Assembly: GCF_947039875.1 (NCBI RefSeq) | Contig: NZ_CAMRAN010000001.1 | Location: forward strand, 62,001 to 126,000 | From: an uncultured Photobacterium sp. | Lineage (GTDB): Bacteria; Pseudomonadota; Gammaproteobacteria; Enterobacterales; Vibrionaceae | DNA length: 64,000 bases | Direction of reading: 5' to 3' | Shown here: in pieces, positions 40,061-50,440 of the stretch | Position numbering within the stretch: the stretch's first letter is position 1 | Layout of the letters: each line of letters begins with the position of its first letter | Notes under the pieces: model-generated | The model's database searches: none | What the model was told of the DNA's origin: nothing | What the model saw: only the letters and a program-made list of their open reading frames with translations | Program-made: the position numbers and the translations under genes

Positions 40061-41464
40061 TCAGTAATTATCATATAGAGATGTATAGTATTGCTTTTCA
40101 AATTGATTGATTGGTGGTAATTCACTGCTTGTTAATTCAGCTTTTGTTGGATAGTAGTTAGTGACTAGCTGCACAAACAATAATGGGTGGCCTGATTTGG
40201 TTTTAATAATGCCTGCAAGGTTATAAGTACCAAATAACGATCCTGTTTTAGCCATTATATTATCTTTTAAAGGCGCAGTTTTAACACTCTTTCGGTATTG
40301 AAGGGTGCCACTTTTACCTGCAACGGGTAAGTCAGTGATTAATCCTAGTTTAGGGTGATGATAAATGTAAGTAAGCACTTCCATTAGATCATACGTATTT
40401 AGGCGATTATTGCGTGATAATCCTGAGCCATCAACCATGATGGTGTTAGATAAATCAATATTGGCTTTTTGTTTTAGAATTGCTTTAATAGCAGCAACAC
40501 CATTGGTATAACTACCTGCTTGATTAAAGTATTTAGCGCCCATGGTTTTCGCTAAGTTATCAGCAAACAAATTATCAGAGCGTTTAAGCATAATATACAG
40601 CAGGGTGGTTAACGGTGCTGATTGATGAGTGGCAATAATCTTTCCTGTAATGGTGTCATTACGTAAAATTTTACCGTCTAAACGTATACCTGCACGTTTT
40701 AATTGCTGCTTAATAATTGCTGTTGAATATAACGTGGTATTTTGAACTGCAAACCGAAGTGGTAGTGGATCTTTCTTTGGTTGAATACAACCCGTGATAT
40801 GGTAGTGGTTGCTATCATTTGCTTGTAATGATAATTCACAGAATTGTTCTTTTTGCTGAGCTTTCGTTACTACAATCGCATCATTTGTTGCCGTTACTGG
40901 CTGATGACTTGGAATATTTAAACGTGTTTTGGCACCAAAGGTCATATTTGAATATAACGCACCTTCAAAACAGTTATGTTCTAACGTAATACTGCTTGAT
41001 GGCGCACTGTAGCATTGTGTCAGCATATCCCATGGTGAGCCAACGGCATGTTCAAAGCCTGTAAAATGACCACCATTAAGGTAAAGATTGCCTTTGATGG
41101 TGTTAGTACCTTGCTGTTTGAGTTGGCGCAGCAGATTAGCAATATCAGTGCTTTTTAATGTTGGATCACCATTAAAGTCTAAAATAACATTATTACCTTG
41201 AGTCTCAAGGTTGGTGCTGAAACGGAAGTCATTACCTAAATACAATTTAGCTGCTAGTGCGGTTAATAATTTTTGAGTGCTGGCTGGTGCTTGTAAATGG
41301 CTCGCTTGGTGCTGGTAGATGACTTTGTTGGTCGTTGGGTTAACAACTAATAGTGAAGCATCACTACCTGTCGGCAATTGCTTGAGGGCTTGCTGAGGCG
41401 AAAATGCAGCAAATGAAGGCATGCTTGTTAATAGCAAGGCGGAACAAATAAGTCGTTTAAGCAT
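40061..41464 (-). CDS. dacB: D-Ala-D-Ala carboxypeptidase/endopeptidase PBP4
   Basis: The precursor has 467 residues with a signal peptide (LKRLICSALLLTSMPSFA). The penicillin-binding motifs are all present: S62-x-x-K65 in APASTQKLL, SDN in KRSDNLFADN, and KTG in MAKTGSLFG. It is a class C low-molecular-weight PBP that trims and cuts peptide cross-links in the periplasm. The start is ATG 41464; a TTG four codons upstream is in frame. No clear ribosome site is seen for either. It lies near greA, as in E. coli. Confidence 0.94.
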   Translation of the reverse strand: MLKRLICSALLLTSMPSFAAFSPQQALKQLPTGSDASLLVVNPTTNKVIYQHQASHLQAPASTQKLLTALAAKLYLGNDFRFSTNLETQGNNVILDFNGDPTLKSTDIANLLRQLKQQGTNTIKGNLYLNGGHFTGFEHAVGSPWDMLTQCYSAPSSSITLEHNCFEGALYSNMTFGAKTRLNIPSHQPVTATNDAIVVTKAQQKEQFCELSLQANDSNHYHITGCIQPKKDPLPLRFAVQNTTLYSTAIIKQQLKRAGIRLDGKILRNDTITGKIIATHQSAPLTTLLYIMLKRSDNLFADNLAKTMGAKYFNQAGSYTNGVAAIKAILKQKANIDLSNTIMVDGSGLSRNNRLNTYDLMEVLTYIYHHPKLGLITDLPVAGKSGTLQYRKSVKTAPLKDNIMAKTGSLFGTYNLAGIIKTKSGHPLLFVQLVTNYYPTKAELTSSELPPINQFEKQYYTSLYDNY

Positions 41465-41531
41465 ATCAGAGTACAATTGTATGAAGAGAATTAGTTACAA
41501 TGATAGCTTTTTTAGGGGCTTTAGTAAAAAT

Positions 41532-41554
41532 GTACCTGTGCTGTGTTCAGGTAC
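41532..41554. other. Small hairpin dacB/porin gap
   Basis: GTACCTG, nine-base loop, CAGGTAC, next to the porin terminator but without a T-run. Role unknown. Confidence 0.35.
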
Positions 41555-41565
41555 GATTAAATAAC

Positions 41566-41595
41566 AAAAAGCGCCGACCGAGGTCGACGCTTTTT
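41566..41595 (-). terminator. Terminator of the porin gene
   Basis: AAAAAGCGCCGACC, loop GA(G), GGTCGACGCTTTTT with one mismatch; lies just after the porin stop on the minus strand. Confidence 0.88.
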
Positions 41596-41617
41596 AGTAC
41601 GCTTTTAATTATTAAAA

Positions 41618-42682
41618 TTAGAAGTCGTAACGAGCACCAAGAACAAATTGGTCAGAAGCTGCAACTTTACCAACTTCGTTCTTATCAAGCATGTTGAATG
41701 TGTAAGATGCATAAGTACGGAAGTTGCTGTTGAAGTAGTAAGTACCGTCAATCGCTACTGCGTTTGCTAATTCGTCGTAAGCACCGCTTGTGTTACGCTC
41801 ATCTTTCATGAAGCCGTAAGTAGTAGTGAATACTGTTTTACCCATAGTATATGCTGCTGCGAATTCATAACCTTGTGAGTCAGTTAGATCGCCATTTACT
41901 AAGTTAGTTGCATCACGGTGACCGTACTTGTAAAGACCGCCGAAGTATAAGTCGCCAATAGTGTAAGATGCAACTGCGAAAGTTTGCTTAGATGTTTGGT
42001 TTTGAAGATCATTTGCAGCAGTTTGATCTTTTTGTTGAGCATAACCAACACCAAGGGCAAGGCCTGTATCGCCTACTTTGTATTTAGCAGCAGTAGAGAA
42101 ACCAGATTGGTCTGTTTTCTTACCCGCAGCATTGTATGCCGCACCATCAAATACGTAGTTTGCTCTGAAAGTAAGGTTGTTGAATTCACCAACATAAGAA
42201 AGGTTGTTTGAAGCGCGGTCAGATACTGCTAGTTTAGTACCACCAACAACAGAACCCGCATATGCCATGATATCAGTGAAATCAGTTAGCATAGCTAATG
42301 AGCCGTCAGCCTTACCGTAAACGATTTGGCCGTACTGGTCACTGTTTACACCAGCATATAAGTAACGAGTTTCTTCAGGGACATTGTCACTGTCGCTACC
42401 AAATTCTTTTTCTACAAAACCAATACCTTGTACGCCATCAGCAATTTGTGTTTTTGCATCAATGTTTACACGAACACGTGAGATGTCGGTTACATCGTTG
42501 GTTGTTTGCTGTGAAAGAACCGGTGCTGTTTCATTTTTTGCATTATCAGAAAGTAGTGCACGAGCTTCTACACGGCCGCCGATAGCTAGGCTAGAAGTGT
42601 CGTCTGAATAAACTGTTGCTGCTGATACTGCACCAGAGAAAGTCGCTGCAGCTACTGCTAGAGCAATTAGGTTCTTGTTCAT
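41618..42682 (-). CDS. ompU: Outer-membrane trimeric porin, OmpU-like
   Basis: The 354-residue precursor has a typical signal peptide (MNKNLIALAVAAATFSGAVSA, cut before ATVY). The mature protein shows alternating beta strands with aromatic ends and ends in RYDF with a terminal phenylalanine, the signal for BAM insertion. The segment IGFVEKEFGSD and the loops resemble Vibrio OmpU/OmpL general porins. Its place between dacB and greA is that of ompU in V. cholerae, hence the symbol; sequence alone does not separate OmpU from related porins. The ribosome site AAAGGA is clear and the 5' region is long and AT-rich, in line with a highly expressed, regulated gene. Confidence 0.8.
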   Translation of the reverse strand: MNKNLIALAVAAATFSGAVSAATVYSDDTSSLAIGGRVEARALLSDNAKNETAPVLSQQTTNDVTDISRVRVNIDAKTQIADGVQGIGFVEKEFGSDSDNVPEETRYLYAGVNSDQYGQIVYGKADGSLAMLTDFTDIMAYAGSVVGGTKLAVSDRASNNLSYVGEFNNLTFRANYVFDGAAYNAAGKKTDQSGFSTAAKYKVGDTGLALGVGYAQQKDQTAANDLQNQTSKQTFAVASYTIGDLYFGGLYKYGHRDATNLVNGDLTDSQGYEFAAAYTMGKTVFTTTYGFMKDERNTSGAYDELANAVAIDGTYYFNSNFRTYASYTFNMLDKNEVGKVAASDQFVLGARYDF

Positions 42683-43268
42683 TGCCGAATCCTTTATATA
42701 TGGTTTTTTATAGGTTGCATTTCGATGCTGAATGCTATGGCGTTCTTTTTACTTGTGTCATTGATAATATGTTAGTAAAAAAAACTGAAAAATAGTTTGT
42801 GTGTGGCTTTTTTAGTTTTTTTTACGTTATTGTTTTCTTATTAATCAATGTGTTATTATAATAAGTAAAAGTTCTAATTATTTTTTATATTTTAGTTCTA
42901 TTTAGGTATTAATATATTTTTTATTCTTAAAATAATTATTTTTATTTTTAATAGTGTGATTTGACGCTCTTTTTAATGTTGATTATGTAAGGTTCCTTTT
43001 TTGTATTTAGAGATATAAAAACGGTAGTAAGTAATCACTGACTGTTGTTGGTGTTAATTCTTGCTGCTGAATATTTGACTTGCGGTATAAATAATTAGTC
43101 AATAAATAACAGTTAAATACGGATTATCATTTATCAATGATGATCTCTGGGTCATCTTTGTTTAAAATAAACCAAATCATTTTTATCCTGTCAGGCTAGC
43201 ACAATGTTAGGCTGACACTATTTACCTGAAATTGGCGAGCGCTATCAGGTTACAGAGGCTATTTATTT
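42683..43268. other. Gene-free divergent region porin/greA
   Basis: 586 bases, extremely AT-rich between about 42770 and 43000. The left part serves the porin and the right part greA. An imperfect inverted repeat at 43189-43217 lies in the greA leader. No gene seen. Confidence 0.55.
43189..43217 (+). promoter_or_regulatory. Stem-loop in greA leader
   Basis: TGTCAGGCTA and TAGGCTGACA pair at nine of ten positions around a nine-base loop, ending 51 bases before the greA ATG. Confidence 0.45.
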
Positions 43269-43742
43269 ATGGAAAAAGTACCAATGACTGTTCGCGGTGA
43301 GCAGAAGCTACTAAAAGAACTTGATGTGTTATTGAAGCGTCGTCCGCTGATCTCTCAAGCTATTGCTGAAGCTCGCGAACTTGGTGACTTAAAGGAAAAC
43401 GCTGAGTACCATGCTGCACGTGAAGAACAGGGTATTTGTGAAGCACAAATTCGTGATATTGAATATAAATTATCAGTGGCACAAGTTATTGATGTAACAA
43501 CATTAGCCAACACAGGTAAAGTTATTTTTGGTACAACTATCAAGCTATTAGATTTAGATAGTGATAAAGAAATGACGTATTGTATCGTGGGTGATGATGA
43601 AGCAGATATTAAGCAAAACTTGATTTCAATAAATTCACCGATTGCACGCGGTTTAATTGGTAAGTTGGTTGGTGACGAAGTTCAAATTACGACCCCTGGT
43701 GGTTTAAAAGAGTTTGAAATCATGGATGTACAATACATTTAA
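43269..43742 (+). CDS. greA: Transcription elongation factor GreA
   Basis: The 157-residue GreA has an N-terminal antiparallel coiled coil (about 1-75) with the acidic tip [21 protein letters not shown]-terminal FKBP-like domain carries [14 protein letters not shown]. It enters the RNA polymerase secondary channel and stimulates cleavage of backtracked RNA. It ends in a terminator shared with convergent yhbY. Confidence 0.97.
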   Translation: MEKVPMTVRGEQKLLKELDVLLKRRPLISQAIAEARELGDLKENAEYHAAREEQGICEAQIRDIEYKLSVAQVIDVTTLANTGKVIFGTTIKLLDLDSDKEMTYCIVGDDEADIKQNLISINSPIARGLIGKLVGDEVQITTPGGLKEFEIMDVQYI

Positions 43743-43864
43743 TAATTAGTTACTGTTTGTCGTAATTTAAAAGATAGACTATTGTCTGACAAATAAGCGC
43801 TAACTTATTAATAAAAGGTAAATTTGTCGTTAGCAAAAAGAATTTATTGCCAACGACAGCAATA

Positions 43865-43890
43865 AAAAAGGCCGCTAGGCGGCCTTTTTT
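43865..43890. terminator. Bidirectional terminator greA/yhbY
   Basis: AAAAAAGGCCGC, three-base loop, GCGGCCTTTTTT. The yhbY stop codon (43889-43891) overlaps the right end. Confidence 0.9.
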
Positions 43891-44185
43891 ATTTGCGAGG
43901 AAGTTCGATTTTACGATCTTCGCTTGGGCGGTAAATCACTAATGTTTTACCAATCACTTGTACTTTTTCCGCTTTAGTTTCGCGAATAATAGCATCAACG
44001 ATTAATAGTTTAGTTTCACGATCTTCAGACGCTACTTTTACTTTAATCAGTTCGTGATGGTTAAGAGCAAGGTCGATTTCGGCTAATACTGCTTCAGTAA
44101 GACCATTCGCACCCATAAGAACAACGGGTTTTAGGTTGTGAGCTAGACCTTTTAAAAATTGCTTTTGTTTTGTGCTTAGATTCAT
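43889..44185 (-). CDS. yhbY: CRM-domain ribosome-associated RNA-binding protein YhbY
   Basis: The 98-residue protein (E. coli 97) consists of a single CRM domain. It begins NLSTKQKQFLKGLAH and has the CRM loop MGANGL, a GxxG-type RNA-binding turn. It binds pre-50S particles. The ATG at 44185 fits the family; a longer frame from 44239 adds 18 unrelated residues. It is divergent from rlmE, as in E. coli. Confidence 0.95.
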   Translation of the reverse strand: MNLSTKQKQFLKGLAHNLKPVVLMGANGLTEAVLAEIDLALNHHELIKVKVASEDRETKLLIVDAIIRETKAEKVQVIGKTLVIYRPSEDRKIELPRK

Positions 44186-44398
44186 GATGACTCTATTTTT
44201 TTGGTTACAAGGGTTGAAAACGCGACATTCTACCGCCATCTACTCTAGAAGACTAATTTGTTTAATAGATGATAGTCGGAAAATTTACAGTGATTATGTT
44301 GCACTGCACATTTTTAGGACGCAATCTAGTAAATTAGGTGCGATAAAAGTCTTTAGCCGACGTATACTTACTAAGTATGGCAACGCATTAGGTTTAGC

Positions 44399-45028
44399 AT
44401 GAGTAGAAAAAAACAATCCGCTAGCTCCGGCCGGTGGTTAAAAGAACATTTTGACGATAAATATGTACAAGAAGCACAAAAACGAGGTTATCGTTCTCGT
44501 GCTTTCTTTAAAATTGAAGAAATTCAAAATAAAGATAAATTATTAAAATCAGGCATGACTGTGGTTGACCTTGGTGCTGCACCTGGTGGTTGGTCACAGT
44601 ATGCGGCTGAAATTGTAGGTGATGATGGACAGGTCATCGCTTGTGATATATTACCTATGGATTCACTTCCTGGGGTTAGCTTTCTTCAAGGTGATTTTCG
44701 CGAAGAAGCAGTATTAGATGCTTTATTGACACGCATTAAGCCAGAAATGGTCGATGTGGTAATGTCTGATATGGCACCTAATATGAGTGGTAATCTTGCA
44801 TCCGACCAACCTCGAGCTATGTACCTTGTTGAACTTGCATTAGATATGTGTCGACAAGTACTTGCACCGAATGGCAGTTTTACGGTAAAAGTTTTCCAAG
44901 GTGAAGGCTTTGACCAATATCTCGCTGATATTCGTAGCATGTTTAAAGTGGTCAAAATTCGTAAACCAGATTCCTCGCGAGATCGTTCGCGTGAAGTCTA
45001 TATTGTGGCTACAGGTTACAAACTGTAG
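44399..45028 (+). CDS. rlmE: 23S rRNA (U2552-2'-O)-methyltransferase RlmE
   Basis: The 209-residue FtsJ-type methyltransferase has the K-D-K-E tetrad exactly at K38, D124, K164 and E199. The SAM-binding motif is [13 protein letters not shown]. It methylates U2552 in the ribosomal A loop late in 50S maturation. It is heat-inducible in E. coli. ftsH follows after a 40-base gap, almost certainly in one operon. Confidence 0.98.
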   Translation: MSRKKQSASSGRWLKEHFDDKYVQEAQKRGYRSRAFFKIEEIQNKDKLLKSGMTVVDLGAAPGGWSQYAAEIVGDDGQVIACDILPMDSLPGVSFLQGDFREEAVLDALLTRIKPEMVDVVMSDMAPNMSGNLASDQPRAMYLVELALDMCRQVLAPNGSFTVKVFQGEGFDQYLADIRSMFKVVKIRKPDSSRDRSREVYIVATGYKL

Positions 45029-45068
45029 TAATCTACATTCATCTTTTAGTTATCGCGAGGTTAACACC

Positions 45069-47021
45069 TTGAGTGACATGGCAAAAAACTTGATTTTATG
45101 GCTGGTCATTGCTGTTGTTCTTATGTCTGTATTCCAGAGTTTCGGAACCAATAGTAATAGTACCAAAGGCCAAGTCGATTATACGACATTTGTCCGTCAA
45201 ATCGGTCAGGATCAGATAAAGGAAGTACGATTCAATGATCGTGAAATCACTGTAACCAAACGTGATAATGCGAGCTATGTAACATACTTACCTGTTGCAA
45301 ATGATCCAAAGCTGTTAGACGATTTAATTAACGCAAACGTAGCTGTTGCGGGCACACCACCTGAAGAGCCAAGCCTTTTAGCTTCAATCTTTATTTCGTG
45401 GTTTCCAATGTTGCTATTAATTGGTGTTTGGATCTTCTTTATGCGTCAGATGCAGGGCGGTGGTGGCAAAGGTGCCATGTCGTTCGGTAAATCTAAAGCA
45501 CGTATGATGGGTGAAGATCAAATCAAAACAACTTTTGCTGATGTAGCTGGTTGTGATGAAGCCAAAGAAGACGTTAAAGAATTGGTTGATTACTTACGTG
45601 ATCCAAGCCGTTTCCAAAAGCTAGGTGGTAAAATCCCAACAGGTGTGTTGATGGTTGGTCCTCCTGGTACGGGTAAAACTTTATTAGCAAAAGCGATTGC
45701 TGGTGAAGCTAAAGTACCGTTCTTTACTATCTCTGGTTCTGACTTTGTTGAAATGTTTGTCGGTGTGGGTGCATCCCGTGTCCGTGATATGTTTGAACAA
45801 GCGAAGAAAGCAGCGCCTTGTATTATCTTTATCGATGAAATCGATGCTGTAGGTCGTCAACGTGGTGCTGGTGTTGGTGGTGGTCATGATGAACGTGAAC
45901 AAACACTAAACCAAATGCTGGTTGAAATGGATGGCTTTGAAGGTAATGAAGGTATTATCGTTATTGCCGCAACTAACCGTCCCGATGTACTTGACCCAGC
46001 TTTACTTCGTCCTGGCCGTTTCGACCGCCAAGTTGTTGTTGGTCTTCCAGATGTACGTGGTCGTGAGCAGATTCTTAAAGTTCACATGCGTAAAGTACCG
46101 CTAGACGGTGATGTGAATCCATCATTGATTGCTCGTGGTACACCAGGTTTCTCTGGTGCCGATCTTGCAAACCTTGTTAACGAAGCTGCGTTGTTTGCCG
46201 CTCGTGGTGATAAGCGCACTGTTTCAATGGTTGAATTTGAACTAGCAAAAGATAAAATCATGATGGGCGCTGAGCGTAAGTCGATGGTGATGTCTGAAGA
46301 TCAGAAAGCATCAACGGCATACCATGAAGCAGGTCACGCAATTATTGGTCGCTTAGTACCGGATCACGATCCAGTGTACAAAGTATCCATTATTCCACGT
46401 GGTCGTGCGTTAGGTGTGACAATGTACTTACCTGAACAAGATCGTGTAAGTCACTCTCGTGAATTCTTAGAATCTATGATTTCAAGCCTTTACGGTGGTC
46501 GTCTGGCTGAAGAGCTTATCTATGGTCGTGAGAAAGTATCAACAGGTGCATCAAACGATATTGAACGCGCTACTGATATTGCACGTAAGATGGTGACTCA
46601 GTGGGGCTTCTCTGACAAGTTAGGTCCATTATTGTACGCAGAAGACGAAGGCGAAGTATTTCTTGGTCGTTCAGTAACACAAAGTAAGCATATGTCTGAT
46701 GACACAGCGAAGCTTATTGATACTGAAGTTCGTATTCTAATTGATCGTAACTACCAACGTGCACGTCAGATTTTGGTTGATAATATGGATATCATGCATG
46801 CAATGAAAGATGCATTGATGAAATATGAAACCATTGACGCAGGTCAGATTGATGACTTAATGGAACGTAAAGCTGAAATTCGAGCTCCAAAAGGCTGGAC
46901 TGATGATGGTGATACGTTACGAAATGCACCAGAAACTGAACTTGCTCCTGATGAGCCTGTAGGCGACGGTATTGATGCACTATCTGAGAAAGATGATACA
47001 GATAGTAAGCCTCAAGCATAA
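45069..47021 (+). CDS. ftsH: Membrane-bound ATP-dependent zinc protease FtsH
   Basis: The 650-residue protein has two membrane helices ([18 protein letters not shown] and [19 protein letters not shown]) flanking a periplasmic domain. The AAA+ domain has GPPGTGKT near 197 and FIDEIDAVG near 254, the second region of homology is [17 protein letters not shown], and the zinc site HEAGH is near 419. It degrades LpxC, sigma-32 and damaged membrane proteins. I favour TTG 45069, eight bases after GAGG; ATG 45078 (MAKNLIL) is the start usually annotated in relatives. The long frame from 44901 overlaps rlmE and is not real. Confidence 0.97.
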   Translation: MSDMAKNLILWLVIAVVLMSVFQSFGTNSNSTKGQVDYTTFVRQIGQDQIKEVRFNDREITVTKRDNASYVTYLPVANDPKLLDDLINANVAVAGTPPEEPSLLASIFISWFPMLLLIGVWIFFMRQMQGGGGKGAMSFGKSKARMMGEDQIKTTFADVAGCDEAKEDVKELVDYLRDPSRFQKLGGKIPTGVLMVGPPGTGKTLLAKAIAGEAKVPFFTISGSDFVEMFVGVGASRVRDMFEQAKKAAPCIIFIDEIDAVGRQRGAGVGGGHDEREQTLNQMLVEMDGFEGNEGIIVIAATNRPDVLDPALLRPGRFDRQVVVGLPDVRGREQILKVHMRKVPLDGDVNPSLIARGTPGFSGADLANLVNEAALFAARGDKRTVSMVEFELAKDKIMMGAERKSMVMSEDQKASTAYHEAGHAIIGRLVPDHDPVYKVSIIPRGRALGVTMYLPEQDRVSHSREFLESMISSLYGGRLAEELIYGREKVSTGASNDIERATDIARKMVTQWGFSDKLGPLLYAEDEGEVFLGRSVTQSKHMSDDTAKLIDTEVRILIDRNYQRARQILVDNMDIMHAMKDALMKYETIDAGQIDDLMERKAEIRAPKGWTDDGDTLRNAPETELAPDEPVGDGIDALSEKDDTDSKPQA

Positions 47022-47036
47022 TTGCTAAGTGAATAG

Positions 47037-47068
47037 AAAACCCTGACTTAGGTCGGGGTTTTTTTTTG
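47037..47068 (+). terminator. Terminator after ftsH
   Basis: AACCCTGAC, loop TTAG, GTCGGGGTT and a long T-run. Confidence 0.9.
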
Positions 47069-47090
47069 TTAAAATTTACGGAGTCATAAT

Positions 47091-47936
47091 ATGCAATTAA
47101 TCAGTAAAAGTAAGACCCTTGATCTTACAACGCCTCAAGTGATGGGGATTGTTAATATTACGCCAGACTCCTTTTCTGATGGTGGTAAATACCATCAGTT
47201 AGATCATGCTTTACATCATGTAGAAGCAATGATTGAGGCCGGAACGGCAATCATTGATATTGGTGGTGAATCGACACGACCAGGGGCGGCTGATGTTAAT
47301 GTTGAGACAGAATTGGCTCGTGTTATTCCTGTGATAGAGGCGATTCGACAACGGTTTGATTGTTGGATTTCAATTGATACCAGTAAAGCGCAAGTGATGA
47401 CTGAAGCGGTTAATGTGGGGGCTGATTTAATTAATGATGTTCGCGCATTACAAGATTTAGGTGCATTAGACGCTGCGGCACAAGCAAATGTTCCTATATG
47501 CTTGATGCATATGCAAGGCCAACCGCGTACAATGCAGTCCGATCCAAATTATGACGATTTGATTGTAGACGTTAATCAATTTTTTATTGAACGGATTCAA
47601 GCTTGTGAGCAGAATGGAATTGCTCGTCAACAGCTTATATTAGATCCTGGCTTTGGATTTGGTAAAACGATGGCACATAATTATCAATTATTAGCACAAC
47701 TTGAACAATTTCATCAGTTTGGTTTGCCTTTATTAGCGGGGATGTCTCGTAAGTCAATGATTTCAAAATTATTGAATAAGCCACCTATTGATTGTGTTGC
47801 GGGAAGTTTAGCCTGTGCGACGATTGCTGCAATGAAAGGCGCACAGATAATTCGCGTTCATGACGTACAAGAGACAATTGATGTTATTAAAATCTGTAAT
47901 ATAGTGATGAATCATTCTAAATTAATGCAGATATAA
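47091..47936 (+). CDS. folP: Dihydropteroate synthase
   Basis: This 281-residue TIM-barrel enzyme has the pterin and pABA sites GIVNITPDSFSDGGKY, IDIGGESTRPGA, INDVRAL and GFGFGKTMAHNY. It joins pABA to dihydropterin diphosphate in folate synthesis and is the sulfonamide target. It comes only 69 bases after ftsH, beyond a terminator, and 88 bases before glmM, as in E. coli. Confidence 0.96.
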   Translation: MQLISKSKTLDLTTPQVMGIVNITPDSFSDGGKYHQLDHALHHVEAMIEAGTAIIDIGGESTRPGAADVNVETELARVIPVIEAIRQRFDCWISIDTSKAQVMTEAVNVGADLINDVRALQDLGALDAAAQANVPICLMHMQGQPRTMQSDPNYDDLIVDVNQFFIERIQACEQNGIARQQLILDPGFGFGKTMAHNYQLLAQLEQFHQFGLPLLAGMSRKSMISKLLNKPPIDCVAGSLACATIAAMKGAQIIRVHDVQETIDVIKICNIVMNHSKLMQI

Positions 47937-48024
47937 CCTTATTTACAGTGAATGATTGTAACGGAAGAAAGCACAGAGCTAATTACAATCAAATATACTT
48001 ATAAAAGAAAGCTAGGAGCGTAGA

Positions 48025-49362
48025 ATGGCTGAACGTAAGTTCTTTGGTACTGATGGTATTCGTGGTTTGGTTGGTGAAGGCCCGATTACACCTGAGTTTG
48101 TAATGAAACTAGGGTGGGCTGCTGGTCGTGTGTTATCACAAACGGGCACTAAAAAAGTATTAATCGGTAAAGATACTCGAATTTCAGGTTACATGTTGGA
48201 GTCTGCATTAGAAGCAGGTCTTGCCGCTGCAGGTTTAAAAGCAGCTTTTACCGGTCCTATGCCAACGCCGGCTGTAGCTTATTTAACTCGCACGTTCCGC
48301 GCTGAAGCGGGTATTGTGATTTCTGCGTCACACAACCCTTATCACGATAACGGCATTAAGTTCTTTTCTGCGCAAGGTACAAAACTACCTGATGCTGTTG
48401 AAGCGGCGATTGAAGCTGAAATGGAAAAACCATTAACATGTGTTGAGTCTGCATTACTGGGTAAAGCTTACCGTATTGATGATGCAGCTGGCCGTTATAT
48501 TGAGTTCTGTAAAGGCACATTCCCTAATCATTTAAGCCTTGAAGGCTTTAAGATTGTTGTCGATTGTGCGCATGGTGCAACTTACCATATTGCGCCTAAA
48601 GTTTTCGCTGAATTAGGGGCTGAAATTATTACTATTGGTTGCGAGCCTAACGGTATCAATATTAATGATAAAGTAGGTGCAACTGATGTCGCAGCATTAC
48701 AAGCTAAAGTATTAGCAGAAAAAGCTGACTTTGGTATTGCCCTTGATGGCGATGGTGACCGTGTGATCATGGTTGATGAGTTAGGTAATAAAGTTGATGG
48801 CGATCAGATTGCTTATATTATTGCTCGTGACGCATTACGTTGTGGTGAACTAAAAGGTGGCGTAGTTGGTACATTAATGACCAATATGGGTATGGAAGTT
48901 GCACTTAAAAATCTGGGGATTCCTTTTGTTCGTGCAAAAGTCGGTGACCGTTATGTAATGGAAGAGCTGGTTAAAAATAACTGGTTAATTGGCGCTGAAA
49001 ATTCAGGTCACGTTATTTTACTTGATAAAGTAACAACCGGTGACGGCATTGTTGCGGGTCTACAAGTCATGGCTTCTATTGTATCTAGCAAAATGAGCTT
49101 AAAAGAGCTGAGTGATGGTATGACAATGTTCCCACAAGTGCTCGAAAATGTTCGCTTTAAAGGTGAGAGTGACCCATTACAATCACAAGCGGTTATTGCG
49201 GCAACACAAGCGGTTGAACAAAAATTAGGTGATAATGGTCGCGTATTATTACGTAAATCAGGTACTGAGCCATTGATTCGTGTTATGGTAGAAGGCCAAA
49301 ATGCAATTGATGTTAAGCAATATGCATTAGATATTGCAACAGCAGTAAAAGAAAACTGCTAA
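48025..49362 (+). CDS. glmM: Phosphoglucosamine mutase
   Basis: The 445-residue enzyme has the phosphorylated serine S102 in [12 protein letters not shown], the metal loop [10 protein letters not shown] near 246-255, and the phosphate-binding loop [13 protein letters not shown] near the C-terminus. It converts glucosamine-6-P to glucosamine-1-P for UDP-GlcNAc, and so for peptidoglycan and lipid A. Confidence 0.98.
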   Translation: MAERKFFGTDGIRGLVGEGPITPEFVMKLGWAAGRVLSQTGTKKVLIGKDTRISGYMLESALEAGLAAAGLKAAFTGPMPTPAVAYLTRTFRAEAGIVISASHNPYHDNGIKFFSAQGTKLPDAVEAAIEAEMEKPLTCVESALLGKAYRIDDAAGRYIEFCKGTFPNHLSLEGFKIVVDCAHGATYHIAPKVFAELGAEIITIGCEPNGININDKVGATDVAALQAKVLAEKADFGIALDGDGDRVIMVDELGNKVDGDQIAYIIARDALRCGELKGGVVGTLMTNMGMEVALKNLGIPFVRAKVGDRYVMEELVKNNWLIGAENSGHVILLDKVTTGDGIVAGLQVMASIVSSKMSLKELSDGMTMFPQVLENVRFKGESDPLQSQAVIAATQAVEQKLGDNGRVLLRKSGTEPLIRVMVEGQNAIDVKQYALDIATAVKENC

Positions 49363-49413
49363 GTGCAATTGTTGATAACGGCTTAATTATTTAAGCGTTA
49401 ATCAATAAAGGTG

Positions 49414-49447
49414 GAGGCTGACTAATAAAATAGAGTCAGCCTTTTTA
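49414..49447 (+). terminator. Terminator after glmM
   Basis: GGCTGACT, ten-base AT loop, AGTCAGCC and TTTTT. A small hairpin GCTTAA/TTAAGC lies just before at 49381-49396. Confidence 0.85.
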
Positions 49448-49519
49448 TTTTGATGATTTTGTTTTTGGCTAAATGTTGTGCAAGTGGTTCGGAATATTCA
49501 CTTTTTAAGTAAATATTAC

Positions 49520-49548
49520 TTGTCACTGCTACAGGGTTTCGCTAGTAT
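49520..49548 (+). promoter_or_regulatory. Candidate promoter for secG and the two tRNA genes
   Basis: TTGTCA (49520-49525), 17 bases, TAGTAT (49543-49548), followed by TCATTCGCTCTC. A fair match only. Confidence 0.4.
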
Positions 49549-49629
49549 TCATTCGCTCTCTAGATAAGAGGAATGCGCTGGCACTGCTAAAGCAAAGTCG
49601 GTATAGCAATTTTACCATAGGTGGAACCC

Positions 49630-50022
49630 ATGTACGAAATTCTACTTGTGATTTATCTTGTCGCTGCGCTTGGTGTTATTGGCCTAGTAATGATTCAACA
49701 AGGTAAAGGCGCAGATATGGGAGCTTCATTCGGGGCTGGTGCATCAGGAACTTTGTTCGGCTCTAGCGGCTCAGGAAACTTTCTAACTCGAATGACAACA
49801 CTTTGTGCAATTATTTTCTTTGCGATTAGTCTTGTACTTGGCAACATCAGTACTAAGAAATCAACAGAGACAAGTGGTTGGGATGACCTTTCGGCTCCTG
49901 TTACAACACAAACTGTTGAACAACCAAAGACTGTAGTTACTACTGAAAACGTAGCTGCCGCAGCAAAAACGACTGAGAACACAGCTGAGACAACACCAGC
50001 AATAAGTGAAAAATCTCAGTAA
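49630..50022 (+). CDS. secG: Protein-export membrane protein SecG
   Basis: This 130-residue SecYEG subunit has two membrane helices (about 2-22 and 53-73) and the family signature IQQGKGADMGASFGAGASGT between them. The start is ATG 49630, five bases after AGGTGG; an in-frame GTG at 49621 is less likely. The C-terminal 55 residues are Thr/Glu/Ala-rich and longer than in E. coli (110 residues). The leucine tRNA gene begins 11 bases after its stop, so they are probably co-transcribed. Confidence 0.95.
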   Translation: MYEILLVIYLVAALGVIGLVMIQQGKGADMGASFGAGASGTLFGSSGSGNFLTRMTTLCAIIFFAISLVLGNISTKKSTETSGWDDLSAPVTTQTVEQPKTVVTTENVAAAAKTTENTAETTPAISEKSQ

Positions 50023-50033
50023 GTAAAGATTTA

Positions 50034-50118
50034 GCCGAGATGGTGGAATTGGTAGACACGCTAGCATGAGGTGCTAGTGCCGCAAGGTGTAGGGGTTCAA
50101 GTCCCCTTCTCGGCACCA
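50034..50118 (+). tRNA. leuU: tRNA-Leu (anticodon GAG)
   Basis: The 85-base class II tRNA has an acceptor stem GCCGAGA/TCTCGGC, a D-loop with GGTAGAC, an anticodon stem CTAGC/GCTAG around ATGAGGT (anticodon GAG), a long variable arm (TGCCGCAAGGTGT), a GGTTCAAGTCC T-arm and encoded CCA. It reads CUC and CUU. E. coli leuU is also directly after secG. Confidence 0.98.
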
Positions 50119-50175
50119 TTATACTGGTTACTTGTAATAGTAACATCTGAACGGTATACTCTGTTCAGAATCGGA

Positions 50176-50252
<77 letters not shown>

Positions 50253-50344
50253 CTTTCCTGAAAATAGACTATTCTTATTTTTGAATGTTTGTTTTCTTAC
50301 TGAGACTCTTGCTTGCATGATCTTAGTAATCAGGGTCCAGTAAT

Positions 50345-50370
50345 AAAAAACCCCGTATTCGGGGTTTTTT
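50345..50370 (+). terminator. Terminator between tRNA-fMet and rimP
   Basis: AAAAAACCCC, loop GTATTC, GGGGTTTTTT; probably partial read-through, since rimP-nusA has no obvious separate promoter. Confidence 0.85.
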
Positions 50371-50440
50371 ATTATCTGAAACATGACCATTCAGGTATTT
50401 ACTGGGCTTTATGCCCTTTTTTTGTTTCCGGGGGGTTGTC

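Noticed and set aside
42298-42611. 95- and 75-codon frames opposite the porin gene
   Set aside because: They are antisense shadows of the porin's regular codon pattern.
44901-45068. N-terminal extension of ftsH from ATG 44901
   Set aside because: It lies inside rlmE in another frame, and FtsH begins at the AKNLILW helix.
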